Shown here: positions 49,866-58,523 of the stretch, in pieces | Position numbering within the stretch: the stretch's first letter is position 1 | Layout: every line of letters begins with the position of its first letter | Origin: Bordetella genomosp. 8 | GTDB lineage: Bacteria; Pseudomonadota; Gammaproteobacteria; Burkholderiales; Burkholderiaceae_B | DNA: 64,000 nt | Direction of reading: 5' to 3' | Assembly: GCF_002119685.1 (NCBI RefSeq) | Contig: NZ_CP021108.1 | Coordinates: forward strand, 1,426,001-1,490,000 | Notes under the pieces: generated by a model | What the model was told of the DNA's origin: nothing | Seen by the model: the letters and a program-made list of their open reading frames with translations, nothing else | The model's database searches: none | Made by a program: the position numbers and the translations under genes

Positions 49866-50734
49866 CCCGATCCGAACGATTCCGCGAGCTGCTCAAGAAG
49901 CCGCCCTTCGTCTGCATGGGCGCCCATGACGCGGTCACCGCCATGCTGGCCGAGCAGGCCGGCGCCCCCGCGATCTACGTCAGCGGTTTCGTCGCGTCCG
50001 CCATCGTGGCGGGCAAGCCGGACGTGGGGCTGCTCACCCAGACCGAGATGTTCGACCATATCCGGCGCATCTGCCGCGTGACCAGCATTCCTGTGTTCGC
50101 CGACGCCGATACAGGCTACGGCGGTGTGCTGGATGCCCAGCGCACCATACAGCTGTGGGAAGAGGCCGGCGCTTCCGTGCTGCACCTGGAAGACCAGGCC
50201 GTGCCCAAGCGCTGCGGCCACTTCGCCGGCAAGCAGCTGGTGTCCAAGGAAGAAATGACGCAGAAGCTGCGCGCGATGCTGGACGCGCGGACGGACCCGA
50301 ATTTCTTCGTCGTCGCGCGTACCGATGCGATCGCCGTGACCGGGCTCGCGGATGCCCTCGATCGCCTGGAGGCGTACTCGGCAACCGGGGTCGACGGCCT
50401 GTACGCCGACGCCCCGGAGAGCGTCGACCAGATGCGCGAAATCATTCGCCGGCTCAAGCCGCTGGGCAAGCCCATCCTGTTCAATATGGTGCGCTCGGGC
50501 AAAAGCCCCTACCTGTCGCTGAAGGAGATCCACGACATCGGATTCGACTACGCGCTGTGCCCGGTCGAGCCCATGCTGGCGATGCACAAGGCGGTCAAGG
50601 AAATGATGGAAACCTTCATGCGCGAAGGCTGCTCGACCAATGCCATCGCCGACCGCCTGACGACTTTCGAGGCGTTCAACCAGTTCGTCGGCCTGGACCG
50701 CATCACCCGGGAGGAATCCAGGTACGAGATCTAG
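49862..50734 (+). CDS. Isocitrate lyase/PEP mutase superfamily protein
   Basis: A 290-residue TIM-barrel of the ICL/PEPM superfamily, which includes 2-methylisocitrate lyase, oxaloacetate decarboxylase, dimethylmalate lyase and carboxyvinyl-phosphonate mutase. The metal-binding FADADTGYGG near residue 79 and LEDQAVPKRCGHFAGKQLV near residue 108 are canonical, with the K(K/R)CGH catalytic loop including the cysteine that marks true lyases. A strong AAGGAGG site and a 4-base overlap link it to the HIBADH-like gene. With PrpD and Bug genes beside it, a lyase of a methylcitrate-like acid is plausible. Confidence 0.9.
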   Translation: MTRSERFRELLKKPPFVCMGAHDAVTAMLAEQAGAPAIYVSGFVASAIVAGKPDVGLLTQTEMFDHIRRICRVTSIPVFADADTGYGGVLDAQRTIQLWEEAGASVLHLEDQAVPKRCGHFAGKQLVSKEEMTQKLRAMLDARTDPNFFVVARTDAIAVTGLADALDRLEAYSATGVDGLYADAPESVDQMREIIRRLKPLGKPILFNMVRSGKSPYLSLKEIHDIGFDYALCPVEPMLAMHKAVKEMMETFMREGCSTNAIADRLTTFEAFNQFVGLDRITREESRYEI

Positions 50735-50824
50735 GTCCAGCCGTCCGCAGTGCTGCATCCACACAGAAGGGGCGGCGGGACCGGCGCGCAGCGCCGGCCG
50801 ACACCGCCCACGAGGAGACTAACC

Positions 50825-51805
50825 ATGAAGCATCGGATCCATTCCACCCTGCTGGCGTCCGTCCTGGCGCTGGCCGCATCGGCCGCCTCGCCCGCAGGCG
50901 CGCAATCCGCCGCAGACAAATTCCCCGATAAACCGGTCACGCTGGTCGTGCCGTATTCGCCCGGGGGCGGCAGCGACAACATCGCGCGCGCCACGGCCAA
51001 TTTCCTATCGCAGCACTGGAAGCAGCCTGTCATCGTGGAAAACAAGCCCGGCGCCGATGGCATGATCGCCACGCGGCAGGTCATGCGTGCGGCGCCGGAT
51101 GGCTACACGCTGCTGATTTCCATACCCGCGATCGCGGCCTTGAAGTACATCAGCAAGTCCATGGACGCCGATCCCCTGGTGGAATTGCGTCCGGTCAGCA
51201 TGCTGGCGTCGGGGCCCACCGGCATCGTGGTCAAGGGCGGCACCGATATCAAGACCATCGATGACCTGAAGCGCGCCTGCGCGAAGACCGCGGCGCGCTG
51301 CAGCTGGGCCAGCGGCGAGCCTTTCACCTTGCTGGCCGGAACCGGGCTGGTGGAGAAGATGGGCCTGAAGGATATGACCAACGTGCGCTATGCGGGCACG
51401 TCCGCCGCGGTGAACGACATCATCGGCGGCCGCGTCACCATGATGGTGACCGGCCTGTCGTCCGTGGTGCCGCACCACAAGGCGGGCACCATGAAGATCC
51501 TGGCGTTGAGCAGCGACCAGCGCCTGGCGGAAGTGCCCGACGTGCCCACCTATGCCGAGACCGGCCTGGGCGATGTGGATTTCACCAACAACTGGTACGG
51601 CATCTTCGTGCCAGCGAGGACGCCGGATGCCCTGGTGGCGAAGATCGCCGACGGCATGCGCCTGGCGGCGCGGGATCCGCAGGTGCTGAACGTGCTGAAG
51701 CCGCTGCTGATCCAGCCGGTGGGAAACACGCCGGATGAGTTCGCCGCGACGGTACGGCGCGCACAGGCGACCGTCGACAAGCTGTCCAGCCATCTGACGC
51801 AGTGA
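50825..51805 (+). CDS. Bug-type TctC-family substrate-binding protein
   Basis: A 326-residue periplasmic binding protein with signal peptide (TLLASVLALAASAASPAGA, cleavage near residue 27) and Bug hallmarks KFPDKPVTLVVPYSPGGGSDN, NKPGADGMIATRQV and APDGYTLLISI. GAGGAG precedes the ATG. It is the last gene of the SDR-HIBADH-ICL run and probably captures that pathway's substrate. It converges on nirD. Confidence 0.92.
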   Translation: MKHRIHSTLLASVLALAASAASPAGAQSAADKFPDKPVTLVVPYSPGGGSDNIARATANFLSQHWKQPVIVENKPGADGMIATRQVMRAAPDGYTLLISIPAIAALKYISKSMDADPLVELRPVSMLASGPTGIVVKGGTDIKTIDDLKRACAKTAARCSWASGEPFTLLAGTGLVEKMGLKDMTNVRYAGTSAAVNDIIGGRVTMMVTGLSSVVPHHKAGTMKILALSSDQRLAEVPDVPTYAETGLGDVDFTNNWYGIFVPARTPDALVAKIADGMRLAARDPQVLNVLKPLLIQPVGNTPDEFAATVRRAQATVDKLSSHLTQ

Positions 51806-51858
51806 GCCCGCTGCGAACCCTCAGGGACGCAGTAATGCCGCCGGCGCGTCAGGGGGCA

Positions 51859-52215
51859 TCAGGGTGCGGGCCGTGTTTCCACGGCATCGCCGTTGAAGCG
51901 CGCCTGCCAGGTGCGCAGCCGCTGCTCCGGATACTCCACGCACTGCCCGTCGCGCAGCCGGAAGTGCTGTTTGTACAGGGGCGACGCCACCACCAGTTCG
52001 CCATTCAGGTGGCCCACGATGCCTCGGCCGACGACGTTCGCGCCGGACCGGGGATCGCGGTTGTCGACGGCATAGAGGTCGACGCCTTCGCTGCCCGGTA
52101 TGTAGAACAGGGCGATCTGCGCGCCGTCGACCAGCGCCACCACGCCGGAGTTCTCCACCAGGTCGCGGCGTTCGCAGGCGTGGCGCCAGCCGCCGGAGTC
52201 TGTCGTGGCTTGCAT
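51859..52215 (-). CDS. nirD: Nitrite reductase (NADH) small subunit NirD
   Basis: A 118-residue Rieske-like small subunit of assimilatory NADH nitrite reductase. Conserved segments are ALVDGAQIALFYIPGSEGVD, YAVDNRDPRSGANVVGRGIV and ASPLYKQHFRLRDGQCVEYP. As usual for NirD, the Rieske iron ligands are not conserved. Its ATG overlaps the nirB stop by one base (TGATG), so translation is coupled. Confidence 0.95.
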   Translation of the reverse strand: MQATTDSGGWRHACERRDLVENSGVVALVDGAQIALFYIPGSEGVDLYAVDNRDPRSGANVVGRGIVGHLNGELVVASPLYKQHFRLRDGQCVEYPEQRLRTWQARFNGDAVETRPAP

Positions 52216-54767
52216 CAGGCGATCTCCTCGACGATGGCGCGGGCGCCTTCGGGCGGTGCGGGGCGGGGCTGGCCGCGTTCCTGCACAAACCTTATGTCGG
52301 GATCGGGCCGCCGATCGTTGACGAAGGTCCGGAATCGCTTGAGCTTCTCGGGGTCCTTCAATGCATTGGCCCACTCGCATTCATAGCGGTCGACCACCAG
52401 CTGCATCTGCGCTTCCAGTTCCGCGGCCAGGCCCAGGCTGTCGTCGATGATGACCGCCTTGAGGTAGTCCAGGCCGCCCTCCAGGGCGTCGCGCCATACG
52501 GACGTGCGCTGCAGCTTGTCGGCGGTCCGGATATAGAACATCAGGAAGCGATCGATGTAGCGGATCAGGGTGGCGTCGTCCAGGTCCGTGGCGAAAAGCT
52601 CGGCGTGGCGTGGCCGCATGCCGCCGTTGCCACAGACGTACAGGTTCCAGCCCTTTTCGGTGGCGATTACGCCAACGTCCTTGCTCTGTGCTTCCGCGCA
52701 TTCGCGCGTGCACCCGGAGACCGCGAACTTGAGCTTGTGCGGGGCGCGGAGGCCCTTGTAGCGGTTCTCGATGTCCAGGGCCATTTTGACGCTGTCCTGC
52801 ACGCCGTAGCGGCACCAGGTGCTGCCGACGCAGGATTTCACCGTGCGGGTGGCCTTGCCGTAGGCATGGCCGGTCTCGAAGCCCGCCGCGATCAGCGCGG
52901 CCCAGATGTCCGGCAGATCATGCAGCTGCGCGCCGAACAGATCGATGCGCTGCCCGCCCGTGATCTTGGTGTACAGCTGGTATTCCTTGGCGATGGCGCC
53001 GATGGCCAGCAGGCCGTCCGGCGTGATCTCTCCGCCCGGTATGCGCGGCACCACGGAATAGGTGCCGTTCTTCTGCATATTGGCCATGAAGGTATCGTTG
53101 GTGTCCTGCAGGGGAACCAGGCTGGGGTCCTGGATCGGCCGGTTCCAGCACGACGCCAGTATGGATGCGACGGCGGGTTTGCAGATATCGCAGCCCATCC
53201 GGCCGCGGCCATGCCGGGCCAGCAGTTCTTCGAACGTTTCCACGCCTTCGACGCGGACGATGCCGTACAGCTCCTGGCGCGTGTAGGCGAAGTGTTCGCA
53301 CAGGCTTTTATCCACGACGACGCCGCGGCGCGAGAGTTCGTGTTCGAAGACCTGCTTGAGCAGCGCGGCACAGCCGCCGCATCCCGTGGATGCCTTGGTG
53401 CAGGACTTGATGGCCGGCAGGTCGGTGCAGCCTTCGTCGATGGCTGCGCAGACGGCGCCCTTGCTGACGTTGTGGCACGAGCAGATGGTGGCCGTGGCGG
53501 GCAGGGCATCGGGTCCGAGCGCGGGCGCGCCCGCGCCGGACGGCAGGATGAGGCTGGCCGGATCGGCGGGCGGCGCGATGCCATTCTGCGCGTATTGCAG
53601 CAGCGTATCGTAATAGCTGTTGTCGCCCACCAGCACCGCGCCCAGGATGCGCTTGCCGTCGGCGGAAACCACCAGCCGGCGATAGCTCGCGCCTGCCTCG
53701 TCGATGTACCGGTAGCTGACGGCGCCCGGCGTCCTGGCGTGGGCATCGCCTATCGAGCCGACGTCCACGCCCAGCAATTTCAGCTTGGTCGACATGTCGG
53801 CGCCTGTGAAAGCTTGTGGCGCCGCGCCGCACAGGTCGGACGCGGCGGTGCGCGCCATCTGGTAGCCCGGCGCGACCAGGCCGAAGACCGTGCCGTTCCA
53901 GATCGCGCACTCGCCGATGGCGTAGATATCCTCGTCGCTGGTGCGGCAGCGGTCATCGATCACGACGCCGCCACGTTCGCCCACCGCCAAGCCGCCGGCG
54001 CGCGCCAGGCCGTCGCGTGGCCGGATGCCGGCGGAAAACACGACCAGGTCGGTTTCCAGCGGTTCGCCTTCCGTAAACCGCATCGCGTACCGGTAGCGCA
54101 GGCCTTCCTTGATCGCCAGCGTGGAGCGCGACAGGTGCACATGGGCGCCCAGGGCCTCGATGCGCGCCTTCAGCGCGGCGCCGCCGAAGTCGTCCAGCTG
54201 CACGGGCATCAGCCGCGGTGCGAACTCCACCACGTGTACGTCCAGGCCCAGGGTCTTCAACGAATTGGCGGCCTCCAATCCCAGCAGGCCGCCACCCACG
54301 ACCACGCCGCGACGGGCCCCCACGGACGCCGCGCGGATCAGGTCGAGGTCGTCCAGCGTGCGGTACACCAGGCCGGCCGTGCCCTCGGCGCCGGCCACGG
54401 GCGGCACGAAGGGAAAGGAGCCGGTCGCCAGCACCAACTTGTCGTAGGACTGGCGTCCTTCCTCGGTGACGATCTCGCGGTTGCGGCGGTCGATTTCCTG
54501 CACGCGCACACCCAGGCGCAGGTGCAGGCCGGGACGCTCGTAGAACGCCGCGTCGCTCAAGGCCATGGACTCAGCGTCGCGGCCCGCCAGGTATTCGGAC
54601 AAGTGAACCCTGTCGTAGGCGCGGCGTGTTTCATCGCCGTAGACCAGGATGCGGTAGCGGTCCAGCGCGCCCTGGGCGATCGCCTGTTCCACGAAGTGAT
54701 GGCCGACCATGCCATTGCCGACCACGACCAGGGTCTTCAGGGTAGGAGTGGGATGCGCTGCATTCAT
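52215..54767 (-). CDS. nirB: Nitrite reductase (NADH) large subunit NirB
   Basis: Reduces nitrite to ammonium with NADH, FAD, siroheme and iron-sulfur clusters in the cytoplasm. 850 residues: an FAD/NAD(P) oxidoreductase region from VVVGNGMVGHHFVEQA with a second dinucleotide motif VVVGGGLLGLEAA, a BFD-like [2Fe-2S] domain (CSCHNVSKGAVC ... CTKASTGCGGC) near residues 430-480, and the siroheme/[4Fe-4S] domain with SCVGSTWCRYGVQDS and VSGCTRECAEAQSKD. It is the first gene of nirBD. A terminator hairpin in its leader suggests nitrate-responsive antitermination. Confidence 0.96.
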   Translation of the reverse strand: MNAAHPTPTLKTLVVVGNGMVGHHFVEQAIAQGALDRYRILVYGDETRRAYDRVHLSEYLAGRDAESMALSDAAFYERPGLHLRLGVRVQEIDRRNREIVTEEGRQSYDKLVLATGSFPFVPPVAGAEGTAGLVYRTLDDLDLIRAASVGARRGVVVGGGLLGLEAANSLKTLGLDVHVVEFAPRLMPVQLDDFGGAALKARIEALGAHVHLSRSTLAIKEGLRYRYAMRFTEGEPLETDLVVFSAGIRPRDGLARAGGLAVGERGGVVIDDRCRTSDEDIYAIGECAIWNGTVFGLVAPGYQMARTAASDLCGAAPQAFTGADMSTKLKLLGVDVGSIGDAHARTPGAVSYRYIDEAGASYRRLVVSADGKRILGAVLVGDNSYYDTLLQYAQNGIAPPADPASLILPSGAGAPALGPDALPATATICSCHNVSKGAVCAAIDEGCTDLPAIKSCTKASTGCGGCAALLKQVFEHELSRRGVVVDKSLCEHFAYTRQELYGIVRVEGVETFEELLARHGRGRMGCDICKPAVASILASCWNRPIQDPSLVPLQDTNDTFMANMQKNGTYSVVPRIPGGEITPDGLLAIGAIAKEYQLYTKITGGQRIDLFGAQLHDLPDIWAALIAAGFETGHAYGKATRTVKSCVGSTWCRYGVQDSVKMALDIENRYKGLRAPHKLKFAVSGCTRECAEAQSKDVGVIATEKGWNLYVCGNGGMRPRHAELFATDLDDATLIRYIDRFLMFYIRTADKLQRTSVWRDALEGGLDYLKAVIIDDSLGLAAELEAQMQLVVDRYECEWANALKDPEKLKRFRTFVNDRRPDPDIRFVQERGQPRPAPPEGARAIVEEIA

Positions 54768-54828
54768 ATGAAGTCACCGGAGGCGCGTCTGCGGGAGACG
54801 TAAACAGAAAACGGAAAGCAAAAGACAA

Positions 54829-54863
54829 AAAGGCGCCTGCGACCGTGAGGTCGAGGCGCCTTT
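54829..54863 (-). terminator. Leader terminator upstream of nirB (or terminator of the GNAT gene)
   Basis: Read on the minus strand, AAAGGCGCCT and AGGCGCCTTT with inner CGACC/GGTCG pairs form a ~15-pair stem (one bulged base) around a four-base loop, followed by TTTTTGTCTTTTG. It ends 62 bases before the nirB ATG and 175 bases after the GNAT gene on the same strand. Confidence 0.85.
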
Positions 54864-54884
54864 GCCTGTCATGCTCGAGTTGTG

Positions 54885-54905
54885 TGCCGGGATCGCTCCC
54901 CGGCA
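54885..54905 (-). promoter_or_regulatory. Hairpin just upstream of the nirB leader terminator
   Basis: On the minus strand TGCCGGG and CCCGGCA enclose GAGCGAT. Within the loop AGCGAT has A at position 1 and G at position 4, the pattern recognised by ANTAR antiterminators such as NasT. A clear second hairpin, which ANTAR targets normally have, is not obvious, so this is tentative. Confidence 0.35.
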
Positions 54906-55037
54906 TGGAAGATCAAGCAATACGCATGCCAGATTCGCCGCCCGGTGCGCCGGGGCGGCGGGCGATCCGGATGCGCGCGGGTGGTGCGCAATGCGGTGCG
55001 CAATGCACGTTTTTGGAGCCTCGTCCCGAGCCTGGCG

Positions 55038-55592
55038 TCAGGCCAGCAGCCGCGCCATGATCACGATGTCCTCGTGGTGGCCGTCCAGATAGCGCGCCTT
55101 GCGCTTCACGCCTTCTTCGACGAATCCGCAGGACCGATAGAGCGCCCGCGCGGCTGCGTTCGCCGCATAGACTTCGAGTTCGATGCGGCGCAGCTCCATG
55201 GCCGCGGCCGCGTCCAAGGCGGCGTTCAGCAGGGCCTTGCCGATGCCGCGCCCGCGCCAGTCCGGACGTACCCCCATCCCCAGCACGCCCGTGTGCGTGA
55301 AGCCGGGCTGCGCCAGGGGCACGATGTCGCACCATCCGACGACGTCCCGATGCGCCATGGCGACATAGTGTGGATGCCGCATGGCGATGTTGTTCATGAC
55401 GAAGGCGCGCGTTTGCTCCACGGGCGGCGCTTGCAGGAAGCTCAGGTGCCGCCGTTCGCGCGCGACCGTGTCCAGCGCACGCCGATAGCCATCGATGTGC
55501 GCGGGGGAGATAGGAAGGACGCTGTAGTCGGTCTCCGCCCCGGGCAGTTCCTCGGGGGACGGCGAACGGCGGAGCAGCCGGAGGCGTTTCAT
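55038..55592 (-). CDS. GNAT-family N-acetyltransferase (RimI/RimJ-like)
   Basis: A 184-residue GNAT enzyme. The acetyl-CoA loop is MGVRPDWRGRGIGKALLNAA near residue 117 and motif B follows (ELEVYAANAAARALYRSCGF). The substrate may be a protein N-terminus or a small amine; sequence alone does not say. The start at 55592 (MKRLRLLRRSPSPEE) is preferred over longer in-frame options that read through an intergenic region. It lies upstream of nirB on the same strand, separated by a terminator. Confidence 0.82.
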   Translation of the reverse strand: MKRLRLLRRSPSPEELPGAETDYSVLPISPAHIDGYRRALDTVARERRHLSFLQAPPVEQTRAFVMNNIAMRHPHYVAMAHRDVVGWCDIVPLAQPGFTHTGVLGMGVRPDWRGRGIGKALLNAALDAAAAMELRRIELEVYAANAAARALYRSCGFVEEGVKRKARYLDGHHEDIVIMARLLA

Positions 55593-55722
55593 GGGTTCGG
55601 CGTGTGCATGGGTGCGGCGTGTGGGCAGCCCATAGTATGCGCGGTGATGTGACGCCGCGGGCGGTCTAGGGCTTACTTGCTGCTGAACAATGCCAAACGT
55701 ACTAGTCCGTGCCGCGCTGGAT

Positions 55723-55752
55723 TTGACAAATCCGGCGGGTGCAAAATATAGT
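55723..55752 (+). promoter_or_regulatory. Putative sigma-70 promoter of the second catabolic cluster
   Basis: TTGACA at 55723-55728 and TATAGT at 55747-55752, spaced by 18 bases, match the consensus well. A run of GTTC/GAAC-like half-sites follows at 55755-55792, where a regulator could bind. The first gene starts at 55859. Confidence 0.6.
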
Positions 55753-55858
55753 CCGTTCAACGATATAGTGGTTCGATCAGCGGAACATTCTGGCTCGCAT
55801 GCAAGGGAGCCTGGCCCGCCGCGCGCGCCGTACACAACAAAATCAGGAGACAACAATC

Positions 55859-56821
55859 ATGAAACTGGCCAGCCTCATCGTGGCGGGAATGACCGCGCTC
55901 GTCGTCGGCGGAGCGGCGCAGGCCGCCTATCCGGACCACCCCATCCACGTCATCGTGCCCTTCCCGCCGGGCGGGTCGACCGACGTGGTCACGCGCATCG
56001 TCGTGGCCAAGGCGCAGGAGCTGCTGGGGCAGAACATCATCGTCGAAAACCGCGGCGGCGCCGGCAGCATCATCGGATCGGACTACGTGGCCAAGGCGGC
56101 GCCCGATGGCTACACCCTGTTGGTCGGCCAGACCGCCTTCGCGGTCAATGCCTCGCTGCGCGAGAAGCTGCCCTACGACACCGTCAAGGACTTCACGCCC
56201 ATCGCGCTGATGGCGGACCATCCCGGCGTATTCCTGGCGCAGTACACCAAGCCGTACAACACCTTCCAGGAGTTCATCGCCTATGCCAAGGCCAATCCCG
56301 GCAAGGTGGTGTACTCATCGGCCGGCACCGGCAGCTGGCCGCACCTGTCCATGGCCATGCTGGCCAAGGATGCCGGCCTGCAGATGGTGCACGTGCCCTA
56401 TCAGGGAACGGGCCCCGCCAAGGCGGACCTGATCGCCGGGCGCGTGGACGTCAAGATCGAGGCCTATGCCACGTCCATGGGCATGGTCAAGGACGGCAAG
56501 CTGAAGGTCCTGGCCGTCACCAGCGCGCAGCGCGACCCCATCCTGCCCGACGTGCCGACCATCGCCGAACTCGGTTACCCCGGCTATGAAACGTCGTACT
56601 GGATCGGCCTGCTGGGTCCCGCCGGGATACCGGCGGACGTCAGCGCCAAGCTGGAGAAAGTCTTCCTGCAGGCGGTGAACGATCCGGAGGTCAAGCAGAA
56701 GCTGGAAGCCCAGACCATCCATCCCCACGCCTTGCCTGCCAAGGACCTGCAAGCCTTGATCCACAAGGAAATCGACAAGTGGGCCGCGGTGATCAAGGAC
56801 AGCAACATCGACAAGCAATGA
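55859..56821 (+). CDS. Bug-type TctC-family substrate-binding protein
   Basis: A 320-residue periplasmic binding protein with signal peptide (ASLIVAGMTALVVGGAAQA) and Bug hallmarks AYPDHPIHVIVPFPPGGSTD, NRGGAGSIIGSDYVAKAAPD and MVHVPYQGTGPAKADLIAGR. It is the first gene of the 55.9-63.4 kb cluster and has a good sigma-70 promoter. The alpha/beta-hydrolase-fold gene follows within 20 bases. Confidence 0.92.
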   Translation: MKLASLIVAGMTALVVGGAAQAAYPDHPIHVIVPFPPGGSTDVVTRIVVAKAQELLGQNIIVENRGGAGSIIGSDYVAKAAPDGYTLLVGQTAFAVNASLREKLPYDTVKDFTPIALMADHPGVFLAQYTKPYNTFQEFIAYAKANPGKVVYSSAGTGSWPHLSMAMLAKDAGLQMVHVPYQGTGPAKADLIAGRVDVKIEAYATSMGMVKDGKLKVLAVTSAQRDPILPDVPTIAELGYPGYETSYWIGLLGPAGIPADVSAKLEKVFLQAVNDPEVKQKLEAQTIHPHALPAKDLQALIHKEIDKWAAVIKDSNIDKQ

Positions 56822-56838
56822 AGGCGGGGACAGCACGC

Positions 56839-57699
56839 ATGGCGCATTTCTACGAGTCAGCCCGACGCACGACCGAAAGGATGGAAGTGGCGCGCGGGGT
56901 CGATATCGCCTACGTCGTGGACGACTACACCGATGGCTGGCGCGATGCGCCGGTGGTCATGTTGCTGCACGGCGTATCGGAATCCGCCGAGGCATTCACG
57001 GGATGGGTGCCGGCGCTGGCTAGGCGTTGCCGTGTCGTACGGGTGGACCTGCGCGGCCACGGATTGTCGTCGCCGGTCGGCGAACACGACCTGCTGTCGA
57101 TCGCGGCCATGGCCGACGACATCGATGCGCTGGCGCGCCACCTGGGTGGCGCGATACACGTGGTGGGGGCGAAATTGGGCGCGCAGATCGCGCTGGAGCT
57201 CGCGCAGCGCGGCGCGCCCTGGATGGCGACGCTGACCCTCGCCGGCGTCCTGATTTCGCCGGGCGGCGCCCTGGGCAAGTGGGTGGACGACTGGCTGGGC
57301 CTGGTCGACGGTGGTGGCGTCGAAGCCTGGGCGCGCGCGACCATGCCCGGCCGCATGGGCACCGCCTTGCCGCCCGCCGGCATGGCGTGGTGGACGCGGT
57401 ACATGGGGCTGGCGCCGGCGGCGACGGTCAAGGCCTGCATCCGCATGTTCCCCCGCCTGGCGGAGCCGACCCGCCTGGAGGACATACGCTGCCCCACGCA
57501 GGTCATCGTCGCCGTGCAGCCGGAAAAGCCGGGCGCCTACGACCAGCGCCAGCCGGTGGCGGAAGTGCGTCGCTGGCAGACGCGGATTCCCGGGTCGGCG
57601 CTGGTCGAACTGCAGGCCGATTCGTATCACATCGCCGCCACGCATCCCGATGCCTGCGCGGAAATCGCTCTACGTTTTATCGAAAGGAATTCATCATGA
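56839..57699 (+). CDS. Alpha/beta-hydrolase-fold protein lacking the serine nucleophile
   Basis: A 286-residue alpha/beta-hydrolase-fold protein. The oxyanion loop VVMLLHGVSESAEAF and the DLRGHGLSSP strand are normal, and a histidine is in the expected C-terminal place (SYHIAATHPDA). At the nucleophile elbow, however, the GxSxG pentapeptide reads G110-A-K112-L-G114: lysine replaces serine. It is thus unlikely to be an ordinary esterase. GGGGA before 56839 favours this ATG; an ATG at 56818 overlapping the previous stop is possible. It overlaps the next gene by 4 bases (ATGA). Confidence 0.8.
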   Translation: MAHFYESARRTTERMEVARGVDIAYVVDDYTDGWRDAPVVMLLHGVSESAEAFTGWVPALARRCRVVRVDLRGHGLSSPVGEHDLLSIAAMADDIDALARHLGGAIHVVGAKLGAQIALELAQRGAPWMATLTLAGVLISPGGALGKWVDDWLGLVDGGGVEAWARATMPGRMGTALPPAGMAWWTRYMGLAPAATVKACIRMFPRLAEPTRLEDIRCPTQVIVAVQPEKPGAYDQRQPVAEVRRWQTRIPGSALVELQADSYHIAATHPDACAEIALRFIERNSS

Positions 57700-58439
57700 T
57701 GGGATGGCGCGGCCGCATCGGCTTTCTGGTTCCTCCGGGCAACCCGACCGTGGAGCCGGAGATGCAGCAATTGGTGCCGAAGGGCGTGTCCCTGCATTTC
57801 ACGCGCATGGTGGCCCACGGGCTGACCGGCGCGCATGCCGGCCAGGACGACCGCAACCGCACCCAGATCGAGCACATACCGGAAAACGTCGAATTGCTCG
57901 CCATGGTCAAGCCCGGCGTGATCGTCATGGCCCATACCGCCACCAGCTATACGCTGGGCAAGCAGGGCGAGGCCGAACTGGTCGCGCGCATGGAACAGCA
58001 GTACGGCATTCCCTTCATCACGGCCTTCGGCAGCGTGCTGGCGGCGTTCAAGCATCTGGGCATCGAGCGTGTGGCCTACGCGACGCCGTACAACGAACAG
58101 ACGACGCTGCAGGGCAAGGCGCACCTGGAAGCCCATGGCATGAAGGTGGTGGCGCATGGCATCCTGCCGGGCGTGGTCAACATCTATGATGAAACCCCGG
58201 AACGCGCCTATTCGCTCGGACGCCAGGTCGATCATCCGGATGCGCAGGCCCTGTTCCTGAGCGGCGTCGGCATGCCGACGGTGGACGCGATCAACCTGCT
58301 GGAGCGCGATCTGGGCAAGCCCGTGATCTCCAGCGCCACGGCGATGATGTGGAATGCGCTGCGCACCATAGGCGTGCGCGACACGGCGGCGGACGGCGGA
58401 CTGCTGCTGTCGGGCGCGCGGGGCGTGGCGGTCCGGTGA
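57696..58439 (+). CDS. Asp/Glu racemase-fold protein (maleate isomerase/arylmalonate decarboxylase-like), cysteine-free
   Basis: A 247-residue protein of the Asp/Glu/hydantoin racemase superfamily, closest in layout to maleate cis-trans isomerase and arylmalonate decarboxylase: GRIGFLVPPGNPTVEPEMQQ at the N-terminus, a VIVMAHTATSYTLGK loop, GIERVAYATPYN and FLSGVGMPTVDAINLLE. Members normally use one or two catalytic cysteines; this protein has no cysteine at all. The usual sites read AHTATS (79-84) and SGVGMP (189-194). AAAGGAA precedes the ATG, which overlaps the hydrolase-fold gene by 4 bases. Confidence 0.82.
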   Translation: MMGWRGRIGFLVPPGNPTVEPEMQQLVPKGVSLHFTRMVAHGLTGAHAGQDDRNRTQIEHIPENVELLAMVKPGVIVMAHTATSYTLGKQGEAELVARMEQQYGIPFITAFGSVLAAFKHLGIERVAYATPYNEQTTLQGKAHLEAHGMKVVAHGILPGVVNIYDETPERAYSLGRQVDHPDAQALFLSGVGMPTVDAINLLERDLGKPVISSATAMMWNALRTIGVRDTAADGGLLLSGARGVAVR

Positions 58440-58523
58440 TACGCATGTGATACGTAGTGGCGCCGCCGGACAAGGGCGGCTATCTTTTCCATTTCGGCGC
58501 GGACGCGCCTATAGGATGCCGGC

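Noticed and set aside
52605..54803. 732-codon open frame antisense to nirB
   Set aside because: It is antisense to a confidently assigned gene, has shadow-like composition and no start signals.
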